Shown here one piece after another: positions 1 to 5,781 of a stretch of 5,781 nucleotides of DNA. Every line of letters begins with the position of its first letter. Position 1 is the first letter of the stretch. Source of the DNA: Actinomycetota bacterium (lineage in GTDB: Bacteria > Actinomycetota > Actinomycetes > Propionibacteriales > Nocardioidaceae); assembly GCA_009702305.1 (NCBI GenBank), contig WLIH01000199.1, positions 1 to 5,781 on the forward strand. The letters are read 5' to 3'. A program made the position numbers and the translations under genes. Under the pieces are notes generated by a model. The model made no database searches, had not been told where the DNA came from, and saw only the letters and a program-made list of their open reading frames with translations.

Positions 1-1
1 A

Positions 2-790
2 TCAGACCCGGTCGAGACTGGCGGTCCGGCGGCTCTCGCGTTCGAACCACGTCAGCAACAGCAGCCCCAGGACGGTGTAGAGCAGGCCGACGCCGAGTTC
101 GCGGCCGAGCAGGCCGCCGACATCACCCAGGGAGCTGTCGCCTGCCACCAGCCTGGCCGCCTCGATGCCGTGGGTGAGCGGCATCCAGCTGCCGACGGTG
201 ACCATCCACCCGGGGAGGTCCGCGGGGGCGACGTTGACCCCGGAGAAGACCAGCAGCAGGCAGAAGACCACGTTGCCGGCGACCGCCCCCTCGCGCACCC
301 GCAGGCAGACCGCACCGATGGCCAGTCCCAGGCCGGTGCACGACATCGAGGTCACCACGACCACGACGAGCACCGACGGCCACGCCTGCAGCGGGATGTG
401 CGCGTCGAGGAGGAGCGTGCCGGCCAGGACGCCGACGAGCGCCACCCACCAGCCGTTGACGATCACGGGCAGCGCGCGGCCGAGGAAGAGCGGCAGCCGA
501 CGGGCCGGGGTCGCGAGCACGATCGAGAGCGTGCTCGCCTCGCGCTCGCCCTGGATGGTGAAGGTCATCGCGAAGACGCAGGGGATCGCGGCGTAGTTGA
601 GCGCGTTGCCGATGACGTAGAACTCGTCGTTGCCGACGCCGGCGCTGCGCCCGACGTACGCGAAGAGCAGCACCTGGCAGATGGGGCTGACGATCAGGGT
701 CGGGAAGAGGATCCAGGGGTTGAGCCAGTCGAACATCGCGCGGTAGCTCATCCGGCCGCCGATGAAGAAGATCCGCAGGTTGGTCCTCAT
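2..790 (-). CDS. ABC-2 type exporter permease (second permease of the operon)
   Basis: This 262-residue integral membrane protein is the distal transmembrane subunit of an ABC-2 family exporter; with its partner permease it would form the membrane channel driven by the ATPase encoded upstream. By eye there are about six hydrophobic helices, near residues 26-46, 57-78, 108-128, 138-163, 169-189 and 231-249. Between helices 2 and 3 lies the cytoplasmic segment QGEREASTLSIVLATPARR (about 80-98), a form of the E-x-G-T-L-x-x-L-x-x-x-P motif typical of ABC-2 permeases. The chosen start (MRTNLRIFF) overlaps the stop of the preceding permease as ATGA, so translational coupling is likely; the reading frame is open for a further 192 codons upstream, but that part is arginine-rich antisense-style sequence overlapping the other permease and is not coding. 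The TGA stop lies one base from the window edge. The substrate cannot be told from sequence. Confidence 0.93.
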   Translation of the reverse strand: MRTNLRIFFIGGRMSYRAMFDWLNPWILFPTLIVSPICQVLLFAYVGRSAGVGNDEFYVIGNALNYAAIPCVFAMTFTIQGEREASTLSIVLATPARRLPLFLGRALPVIVNGWWVALVGVLAGTLLLDAHIPLQAWPSVLVVVVVTSMSCTGLGLAIGAVCLRVREGAVAGNVVFCLLLVFSGVNVAPADLPGWMVTVGSWMPLTHGIEAARLVAGDSSLGDVGGLLGRELGVGLLYTVLGLLLLTWFERESRRTASLDRV

Positions 791-1560
791 GTCAGCGCCA
801 GGGACGCGTGCCGGCGGGCGGAGTCGACCAGGACCCGGCCGAGCCAGGAGGCGAGGACGGCGTACGCCGCCCCGACGGCCAGGCAGATCGCCAGGTCTCC
901 CCACGGGCTGCCGCCCGACGCCGCCGACCGGATGGCGTCCATGCCCCACGTCGTCGGGATCGCCCACGAGATCGGGTGCGACCACGCCGGCAGCGCGGAG
1001 AGGGGGATGACGAACCCGCACAGCAGCCAGCCGGGGTACTCCAGCGCCGCACCGAGCGACCACGCCGTGCGGTAGCGCACCGCCGTCACCGCGATGAAGA
1101 AGCCGACCAGGGCGAGCGTGACGCCGGTGAGCAGCACGCTGAGCAGGAACAGCGGCCAGCTCGCGATCTCGAGCCTGATGCCGAAGACCAGTCGCTCCCA
1201 GATCATCGTGGCGACCACGCAGTAGATGCCGATCGTCGACATGGCCAGGCAGATCGGCACCAGGATCCGGGAGAACGACGTGGGTGCGGCGACCACCAGC
1301 TCGAGGGTGCCGGCCCAGCGCTCGCGGCTCAGCAGCGACGCGGCGACCACCCCCTGCGCGGTCCACATGCCCATGATGGCGACGCCCAGCCCGGCGTACT
1401 GCAGCGCGTCGGCGTCGCCGCGCACGCGGTAGACCAGCAGCGTCGCCGTGGCGAACATCAGCGGGAAGAAGACCGCGAGCGCACCCTCGAACGCCGACGT
1501 GGTGAGGATCTTGAGCTGGAGCCAGTAGCAGATGGCCTGCTGGCGCAGGAAGCGCGTCAC
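787..1560 (-). CDS. ABC-2 type exporter permease (first permease of the operon)
   Basis: This 257-residue membrane protein is the first of two transmembrane subunits of the exporter. Hydrophobic segments lie near residues 25-45, 55-75, 100-120, 135-160, 170-190 and 222-242, which gives the usual six-helix ABC-2 layout. The loop after helix 2 carries SRERWAGTLELVVAAPTS (about 78-95), a very clear ABC-2 coupling motif. I start it at a GTG (VTRFLRQQ) whose GTGA overlaps the TGA stop of the ATPase gene; the open frame runs further upstream only as a shadow within the ATPase gene. Its own stop overlaps the next permease start as ATGA. The two permeases share topology and motif but little obvious sequence identity, so a heterodimeric channel is the simplest inference. 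Expression should be coupled to the ATPase. The substrate is unknown. Confidence 0.93.
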   Translation of the reverse strand: MTRFLRQQAICYWLQLKILTTSAFEGALAVFFPLMFATATLLVYRVRGDADALQYAGLGVAIMGMWTAQGVVAASLLSRERWAGTLELVVAAPTSFSRILVPICLAMSTIGIYCVVATMIWERLVFGIRLEIASWPLFLLSVLLTGVTLALVGFFIAVTAVRYRTAWSLGAALEYPGWLLCGFVIPLSALPAWSHPISWAIPTTWGMDAIRSAASGGSPWGDLAICLAVGAAYAVLASWLGRVLVDSARRHASLALT

Positions 1561-2525
1561 GAGCCGCTCACGAGCTCGACGTAGGCGTCCTCCAGGGTGG
1601 GCTCGCGGGTGGCGACACGTCCGACGCGCACGTCGCCGAGGCGAGCCAGCACGGACTGGGTGATCTCGGCTGCGGCATCGCACTGCACGAGGAGCACCTG
1701 CAGCTGGCCGCGCTCCTCGACCCCGACCGAGCGCACCCCCGCGAGTCCCCCGATCGCGGTCACGGCATCGTCGCTGACCCCGTAGGTCTCGACCTCCAGC
1801 ACCCGACCTCCCGCGACGCCCTGCTTGAGCTGCTGCGGCGTGCCCTCGGCGACGATCTCGCCCGAGCGGATGACCGCGATCCGGTCGCACAGCTCGTCGG
1901 CCTCGAACATGTAGTGGGTGGTCAGCAGCACGGTCTTGCCCTGGGCGGTCAGCGCGCCGATGGTCGCCCGCAGCTCGCGTGCGCCGACCGGATCGATGCC
2001 GATGCTCGGCTCGTCGAGGAAGATCACGTCCGGGTCGTGGAGCAGACCGCGGGCGATGTGCAGCCGTTGACGCATGCCGCGGGAGTAGCCCTCGACACGC
2101 TCCTTCTCCCGACCGGTGAGGCCGACCAGCTCGAGCAGCTCGCCGATGCGCTGCTTCTGCTCACGCGGCGCGACGCCGTAGAGCTCGGAGAAGTAGCGCA
2201 GGTTGTCGAGCGCCGAGAGCCGCTCGTAGAGGCCGCGGTCGCCGCCGAAGACGTAGCCGATGCGACGGCGCACCTCGCGCACGTCGTCGACGACGTCGTG
2301 GCCGAGCACGCGGGCGGTGCCGCTCGTCGGCAGGAGCAGCGTGATCAGCATCTTGATCGTCGTGGTCTTGCCGGCGCCGTTGGGCCCGAGCAGACCGAAC
2401 AGCTCGCCAGGCTCGATGGAGAAGGTGACGCCCTTGACCGCCTCGACGTCCTTGCGGGTGCGCCGGATCGCGCCAGAGTGGGTGCGGAAGCTGCGCCGCA
2501 GATCGACGGCTTCGACGGCTGGCAT
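1557..2525 (-). CDS. ABC transporter ATP-binding protein of the DrrA/ABC-2 exporter type
   Basis: This 322-residue cytoplasmic ATPase powers the exporter formed with the two downstream permeases. Visible motifs are Walker A GPNGAGKTT (47-55), a signature sequence YSRGM (147-151, in place of LSGGQ), Walker B VIFLDEP (167-173), D-loop SIGID (174-178) and the H-loop histidine H204 in TTHYM. The Q-loop region reads YVFGGDRGLY (91-100) and has no glutamine at the usual place. The last 80 residues form the accessory domain common in DrrA-like proteins, ending in REPTLEDAYVEL (308-319). I chose the ATG giving MPAVEAVDL because family-like sequence begins there and a TAGCCT hexamer stands 7 bases upstream; there is no clear Shine-Dalgarno, which fits leaderless initiation. 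Sequence of the same frame further upstream is non-coding in style. It may export a drug, lipid or glycan; the family is certain and the cargo is not. Confidence 0.95.
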   Translation of the reverse strand: MPAVEAVDLRRSFRTHSGAIRRTRKDVEAVKGVTFSIEPGELFGLLGPNGAGKTTTIKMLITLLLPTSGTARVLGHDVVDDVREVRRRIGYVFGGDRGLYERLSALDNLRYFSELYGVAPREQKQRIGELLELVGLTGREKERVEGYSRGMRQRLHIARGLLHDPDVIFLDEPSIGIDPVGARELRATIGALTAQGKTVLLTTHYMFEADELCDRIAVIRSGEIVAEGTPQQLKQGVAGGRVLEVETYGVSDDAVTAIGGLAGVRSVGVEERGQLQVLLVQCDAAAEITQSVLARLGDVRVGRVATREPTLEDAYVELVSGS

Positions 2526-2532
2526 GGGCGCG

Positions 2533-2561
2533 AGGCTACTGGCCACGCGTCTCGAGGTCGC
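2533..2561 (-). promoter_or_regulatory. Candidate promoter of the ABC exporter operon, leaderless arrangement
   Basis: Reading the minus strand, TAGCCT (2538 to 2533) matches the T-A-n-n-n-T pattern of actinobacterial -10 elements. Only 7 bases separate it from the ATPase ATG at 2525, so transcription would begin at or next to the start codon. A weak -35 candidate, GCGACC (2561 to 2556), lies 17 bases upstream. A small hairpin, GCGCG-GTTTT-CGCGC on the plus strand (2560 to 2574), overlaps the upstream edge. The placement just after the protease terminator supports an independent transcription unit. The -10 match is partial and the -35 match is poor, so this is an inference. Confidence 0.45.
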
Positions 2562-2591
2562 GCGGTTTTCGCGCCTGCGTCCCGCACGCGA

Positions 2592-2633
2592 CCGGGGCGG
2601 ACCGCCGACCGAGTGGTCGGCGGCCCGCCCCGG
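2592..2633 (-). terminator. Strong GC-rich hairpin terminator of the metalloprotease gene
   Basis: Two 19-base arms (2592-2610 and 2615-2633) pair at 18 of 19 positions around a GAGT loop; the only mismatch is A2601 opposite C2624. The hairpin begins 17 bases after the protease stop codon on the minus strand. No U tract follows, which is common for terminator hairpins in high-GC actinobacteria. It separates the protease from the ABC operon. The near-perfect stem could also stop plus-strand transcription, but I see no gene there that would need it. Confidence 0.8.
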
Positions 2634-2650
2634 GACGCGATGCGGTGCTC

Positions 2651-5056
2651 CTAGACGGTGCGCGACACCCGGTCGACGACCTTGCCGTCGCGGATCCAGG
2701 CGATCACGACCTGGTGGGCTCCCCGCCCGATCAGCTCGCTCATCGCGAACGGCATGGCGCCGTGCTGGGTCACGACGGTCCGGGTCGCGACGACCGTGCC
2801 GTCGACGATCAGCTGGACCCGCTCGTCGGCCTTGGTCGGGCAGCCCGTGTCGCTGGCCGACGCGGCCGTGGGGCAGGCGTCGACGGTGTCGAACATCCCG
2901 TCGCCGTCGGTGTCGGGACAGCCACCGCCGACGGAGGGCCCCGCCTTCGTCGCGCACTTGTCGGCGACATCGGGGACGCCGTCACGGTCCTTGTCCGCCT
3001 TCACCGTGGTCAGCTCCGCGGTGAGGGTGTACGTCGTCGGCTCGAGGATCTGCTGCGGGTCGACCGTGATCGACAGGTCGCGGCGCGCCCAGGGCACCAG
3101 CACCGTGATGGTGCCGTCGCCCTCCTTGAGCTTCTGACCCGAGCCGCCGTTGACCAGCAGACCGAAGGTGCTGGCACCGGCCCAGGACAGCGTGACCTTC
3201 GCGGTGGCCTGCTTGGCGATCGGCAGCGCGTAGTAGTCGCGGTTGTCGACGGCGCTGACCAGGCCGACACCGAGCGTGCTGTCGGTGGGCAGCACCATCG
3301 CCCCACCCTCGGGAGTGATGTCGGACGTCGTCGTGGCGACCTTGTCGGCCACCGGCGCGTCACGGGTCTCGCGACCCATCTTCGGCGCGGCCAGGCGCAG
3401 CCCGGCGCCGTCCGGGGCGGAGTCCACCGTGGCGATCCAGTCGTTGGCGCGGGCGTGCAGGCCGGTGATCGCGTTGACGGTGTACGGCGCCACGATGTGC
3501 TGGTCGGCGAGGTAGTCACGGCGCACGTGGAAGGTCACCGTGTTGGCGTCGTAGTCCCAGCTCACGGAGCTGTCCGGGAGGTAGTAGCCGGTCCCGTTGT
3601 CCATCACCTTCGGGATGCCGGACACGTCACCGGTGCCGATGAACGAGTCGAAGCGCCGACCCGAGACGAGCAGGCTGTAGGCGTTCACCGAGCCGCCCTG
3701 GGCGACCGGCGACAGCAGCGACACCGACATCGTCGCGTTGACCATCCGCTTGTCGACGGAGACCTTGACCCCCGTGAGGTCGGTGATCGGGGCGAGCCCG
3801 TCGGACTCGGGGTCCGTGGCGGAGGCCCGGCGCTTGGTCGGCGCCTTGGCGAGCGGCACGTTGGTCGCGGCACCCTTCACCACGAGCCGGCCGTCGACGA
3901 CCTTGAGGGACGAGGCCGTGAGGCTCGGGCGGGTCGTCGCCACCGGGTCCGGCGACCAGGAGCCGTAGCTCAGCGGGATCGCGCTGAGGTCCGGCTGCGG
4001 ACAGTCGAGCGGATCACCGGTGGAGGAGGCGTAGAGGTGGTCGTCGGGGTGCTGCACCTGGAAGGAGCTGGTGCCGTCGCCCTTGACGTCGTTGGGGACC
4101 AGTGGATCGCGCTTGTCGACCTTGCCGTCGGAGTTGACGTCGAGGTACCTGCTCATCCGCAGGGCGAAGCCCTCGACGTCGAGCGTCGAGACGCACTTGG
4201 CGATCCCCGGCGGGTCGGTGCTGTAGGCCATGATGTCGTTGGTCGGCGTCGGTCCCCACGGCCCGTCGGCGCCGTCGCCCACGTGGCCCATGCTCAGGCA
4301 GTGACCGAACTCGTGCGCGACGAGGTCGAAGAGTCCGAAGAAGTCCGAGGCGCCCGGCACCGGGTCGACGGCACCGTTGACCGCGAAGCAGACGTTGCCG
4401 CCGACGCCGCCGCAGTCCTCGACGTAGATGCCGCCGTCCTCGCGACCGTGCTGCTCGAAGCCGGGCAACTTCTGCCAGGACTTGAAGTTCATCGCCTGCG
4501 GCACGTCGGCGCACGGCACGCCCTCGCCGTCGATGACGCCGAGCTCGCCGGCGAAGTAGACCGGGTCGATGCCGATGCCGATGCCGCCGGCGGGGTTGCT
4601 GAGCACGACCACGATCTCAGGGTCGACCAGCGACAGCGGCTGCGCGAGCGCGCCCGTCGGGTCGACGACGACCTGGTGGGTGCGGATGTTCATGTCGAAG
4701 CCCTCGTCGAGCCAGTCGAGGTCCATCTCGTCGGCGAGGTAGTGGACACCGCCGTCCCACATCATCACGGCCTGCTCCGCAGCGCGCGTGTCGCGCTCGG
4801 TGGCCGGAGAGACCGGCACCACGATGTCGACGTCCACCTTGGGGCTGTCGATCGCATTGAGCCCGACCTTCATGTGATAGCAGAGGTTGTCGGGGTTCAT
4901 CGGGTCGCGGTCGACGACGCAGTCGGCCGGCAGGTCGCCGTCGCCCCAGCTGGGACGGACGAACTCGCTGGCGGGACTGCTGGACGCTGCTGAGCCGAAT
5001 GCCACGGACGCGAGCGTCGAGACGATCACGGACGCGATGAGGTACCTACGAGCCAT
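2651..5056 (-). CDS. Secreted zinc metalloprotease (metzincin type) with calcium-binding-like repeats
   Basis: This 801-residue protein is probably an exported endopeptidase. A signal peptide is plain: MARR followed by a hydrophobic run to about residue 20 and small residues (GSAAS) for cleavage. The zinc site is HEFGHCLSMGH (H248, E249, H252, H258), followed by a Met-turn DIMAY with M276, as in metzincins; position 8 of the motif is Ser instead of the usual Gly. A DVNSDGKVDKRD loop (306-317) resembles an EF-hand or dockerin calcium loop. Residues about 380-600 look beta-rich and unassigned, 600-685 resembles a PPC-like domain (DNRDYYALP), and 688-728 has two thrombospondin type 3-like loops (DKDRDGVPD, DTDGDGMFD) with cysteines. 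Residues 745-801 form a small beta-rich tail. A GTG 31 codons earlier is in frame but would bury the signal peptide, so I reject it. The Shine-Dalgarno is weak. The exact peptidase family and substrate are unknown. Confidence 0.92.
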   Translation of the reverse strand: MARRYLIASVIVSTLASVAFGSAASSSPASEFVRPSWGDGDLPADCVVDRDPMNPDNLCYHMKVGLNAIDSPKVDVDIVVPVSPATERDTRAAEQAVMMWDGGVHYLADEMDLDWLDEGFDMNIRTHQVVVDPTGALAQPLSLVDPEIVVVLSNPAGGIGIGIDPVYFAGELGVIDGEGVPCADVPQAMNFKSWQKLPGFEQHGREDGGIYVEDCGGVGGNVCFAVNGAVDPVPGASDFFGLFDLVAHEFGHCLSMGHVGDGADGPWGPTPTNDIMAYSTDPPGIAKCVSTLDVEGFALRMSRYLDVNSDGKVDKRDPLVPNDVKGDGTSSFQVQHPDDHLYASSTGDPLDCPQPDLSAIPLSYGSWSPDPVATTRPSLTASSLKVVDGRLVVKGAATNVPLAKAPTKRRASATDPESDGLAPITDLTGVKVSVDKRMVNATMSVSLLSPVAQGGSVNAYSLLVSGRRFDSFIGTGDVSGIPKVMDNGTGYYLPDSSVSWDYDANTVTFHVRRDYLADQHIVAPYTVNAITGLHARANDWIATVDSAPDGAGLRLAAPKMGRETRDAPVADKVATTTSDITPEGGAMVLPTDSTLGVGLVSAVDNRDYYALPIAKQATAKVTLSWAGASTFGLLVNGGSGQKLKEGDGTITVLVPWARRDLSITVDPQQILEPTTYTLTAELTTVKADKDRDGVPDVADKCATKAGPSVGGGCPDTDGDGMFDTVDACPTAASASDTGCPTKADERVQLIVDGTVVATRTVVTQHGAMPFAMSELIGRGAHQVVIAWIRDGKVVDRVSRTV

Positions 5057-5077
5057 GCCCAGTGAACGACGGATCCC

Positions 5078-5088
5078 GCGCGAGGCTA
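5078..5088 (-). promoter_or_regulatory. Candidate -10 region of the metalloprotease gene
   Basis: The minus strand reads TAGCCTCGCGC here, and the TAGCCT hexamer fits an actinobacterial -10. It ends 26 bases before the ATG, which would give a short leader of about 20 bases. No convincing -35 lies at 16 to 19 bases upstream. Exactly the same 11 bases begin the proposed -10 of the ABC operon (2538 to 2528). The assignment rests on position and this repetition only. Confidence 0.3.
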
Positions 5089-5120
5089 GGGCCCGACTCT
5101 GTTCCGGGCCGAAATAGCTG

Positions 5121-5156
5121 CGGCGGTCCGGACCAGCGACGCCCGTCACACCGCCG
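5121..5156 (-). repeat. Short inverted repeat between the truncated paralog and the protease gene
   Basis: CGGCGGT (5121-5127) and ACCGCCG (5150-5156) form a 7-base inverted repeat with a 22-base loop, 23 bases after the paralog's stop codon on the minus strand. A 10-base palindrome, GGTCCGGACC (5125-5134), overlaps the left arm, so two alternative foldings compete. It could be a weak terminator for the upstream gene or an operator near the protease promoter. With GC this high, such repeats arise by chance, so confidence is low. The rest of the 122-base gap (5057-5178) holds no gene that I can see. Confidence 0.2.
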
Positions 5157-5178
5157 GCCGCCGGGGGTCACGACGAAA

Positions 5179-5781
5179 TCAGGGGCGCAGCCGCCGCAGG
5201 CAGTGGCCGACCTCGTCGCCCACCAGGCCGAACTGCTCGAACGGGTCGAGGGTGGCGGCTCCGGGATCGAAGGTCGCGTTGACGGCGACGCAGATCTCGC
5301 TGTCACCGCAGGCCTGCCGGGCGATGCCCTCGGGGAGGCTGTGGTGGCCGGAGAACGACGGCAGCTGAGCCCAGACGTCCAGGGCCAGCGGGTCCTCGAG
5401 CACGGCGCATCGCGCGCCGGTGTCGTCGTACAGCTCGAGCGCCGGACCCCCGTCCCCCGGGTCGGCGACGGTCGCCGCGACGAGGAGCATCTCCGCGTCC
5501 AGGACCGGGTACGCCGACTCGCCGGCGGCCAGGCGGACGGTCGAGACGTGGATGTCGGACCCGGCCGGCGCACCTGCCGCCTCGGTCATCGAGCCCATCC
5601 CCTGCTGCCACATCTGCGCTGCGCCGGTGACGGCCTTGGCCGCGCTCTCACCGGCCTCGGAGTCCGGCACGACGACCACGATGTCGACGGACTCGGCGCC
5701 CTGGGCGGCCAGCTCGGCGCGCAGGTCGGCGCACGGACCTTCGGTGTCCTCGCTCAGCACCGGCCCCAGGCAGGAAGCGAT
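5179..5781 (-). CDS. Truncated metzincin-like lipoprotein, 5' end outside the window, probably inactive
   Basis: The frame is open to the window edge, so the 200 visible residues are the C-terminal part of a longer product. The first visible residues, IASC, resemble a lipobox with the lipidated Cys at visible residue 4, so the signal peptide would lie just outside. A GTG at 5760 is an internal codon under this reading. The protein is homologous to the neighbouring protease: VDIVVVVP matches VDVDIVVP, and five cysteines align (17/59, 125/182, 158/215, 164/223, 194/253 of the protease), several with identical spacing. At the active site HEFGHCL is replaced by DEVGHCL (D189, E190, H193), which removes the first zinc ligand. 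The protein then ends five residues later in RRLRP, before the third His and the Met-turn. It is either a pseudogene-like remnant or a non-catalytic surface protein. Homology is clear; loss of activity is inferred. Confidence 0.78.
   Translation of the reverse strand: MASCLGPVLSEDTEGPCADLRAELAAQGAESVDIVVVVPDSEAGESAAKAVTGAAQMWQQGMGSMTEAAGAPAGSDIHVSTVRLAAGESAYPVLDAEMLLVAATVADPGDGGPALELYDDTGARCAVLEDPLALDVWAQLPSFSGHHSLPEGIARQACGDSEICVAVNATFDPGAATLDPFEQFGLVGDEVGHCLRRLRP

Noticed and set aside
170..1075. Plus-strand open frames opposite the two permeases, including the one at 808-1584
   Set aside because: The translations are low-complexity Arg/Asp/Glu/His/Pro-rich strings opposite well-supported ABC-2 permeases.
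791..1366. N-terminal extension of the second permease by 192 codons, which would suggest a fusion
   Set aside because: The extra part lies in another frame of the first permease and is Arg/Gly-rich without helices. The ATGA overlap gives a natural start at 790.
2645..4993. A 782-codon open frame on the plus strand opposite the metalloprotease
   Set aside because: Its translation is dominated by Arg, Val, His, Asp and Gly without domains or hydrophobic core patterns. It is the typical antisense shadow of a high-GC gene, and the minus strand frame has a signal peptide and a catalytic motif.
5051..5070. Tat signal peptide for the protease because of the RR near its start
   Set aside because: The context MARRYLIAS lacks the usual Ser/Thr before RR and the Phe-Leu-Lys after it, so an ordinary Sec signal is more likely.
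5125..5134. Palindrome GGTCCGGACC as an operator
   Set aside because: Ten-base palindromes are common by chance in such GC-rich DNA, and no second copy was seen near the other promoter.
5057..5149. Upstream GTG start of the metalloprotease, adding 31 residues
   Set aside because: It would place a charged stretch before a standard signal peptide and would cover the proposed promoter. The ATG giving MARRYLIAS is the better start.
5046..5178. A frameshifted continuation of the truncated paralog in another frame
   Set aside because: The alternative frame after GHCL shows no third zinc His, Met-turn or other similarity to the protease, so a simple frameshift or sequencing slip does not explain the short end.

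Overview
The window is a high-GC stretch whose coding bias (G/C at third positions, GTG starts, antisense frames open for hundreds of codons) points to an actinobacterium, most likely a soil or aquatic type such as the Nocardioidaceae. The lineage call is an inference from composition and protein style only. All genes that I can support lie on the minus strand, so they are transcribed from the right edge towards the left.

Right edge (5781 to 5179): the 3' part of a gene that starts outside the window. It encodes a probable lipoprotein that is a diverged paralog of the next gene. It stops just after a damaged zinc-binding motif (DEVGH where an HExxH would be expected), so it is probably catalytically dead, or a decaying gene. 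A 122-base gap follows.

Middle (5056 to 2651): an 801-residue secreted metalloprotease of metzincin type. It has a signal peptide, an HExxHxxxxxH zinc site, a Met-turn, a calcium-loop-like motif, a long beta-rich region, two thrombospondin type 3-like calcium repeats and a short C-terminal domain. A strong GC-rich hairpin 17 bases after its stop (2633 to 2592) is a convincing intrinsic-type terminator without a U tract.

Left (2525 to 2): a compact ABC-2 exporter operon: an ATPase and then two six-helix permeases, joined by 4-base GTGA and ATGA overlaps. A promoter-like TAGCCT hexamer sits 7 bases before the ATPase start codon, which suggests a leaderless transcript. The operon probably forms one heteromeric exporter of the drug or lipid/polysaccharide type. 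Nothing in the window identifies its substrate, and the terminator argues that it is transcribed independently of the protease.

I saw no tRNA, rRNA, CRISPR array, insertion sequence or phage feature. The most noteworthy point is the tandem pair of an apparently active metzincin and an upstream truncated paralog that has lost zinc ligands.
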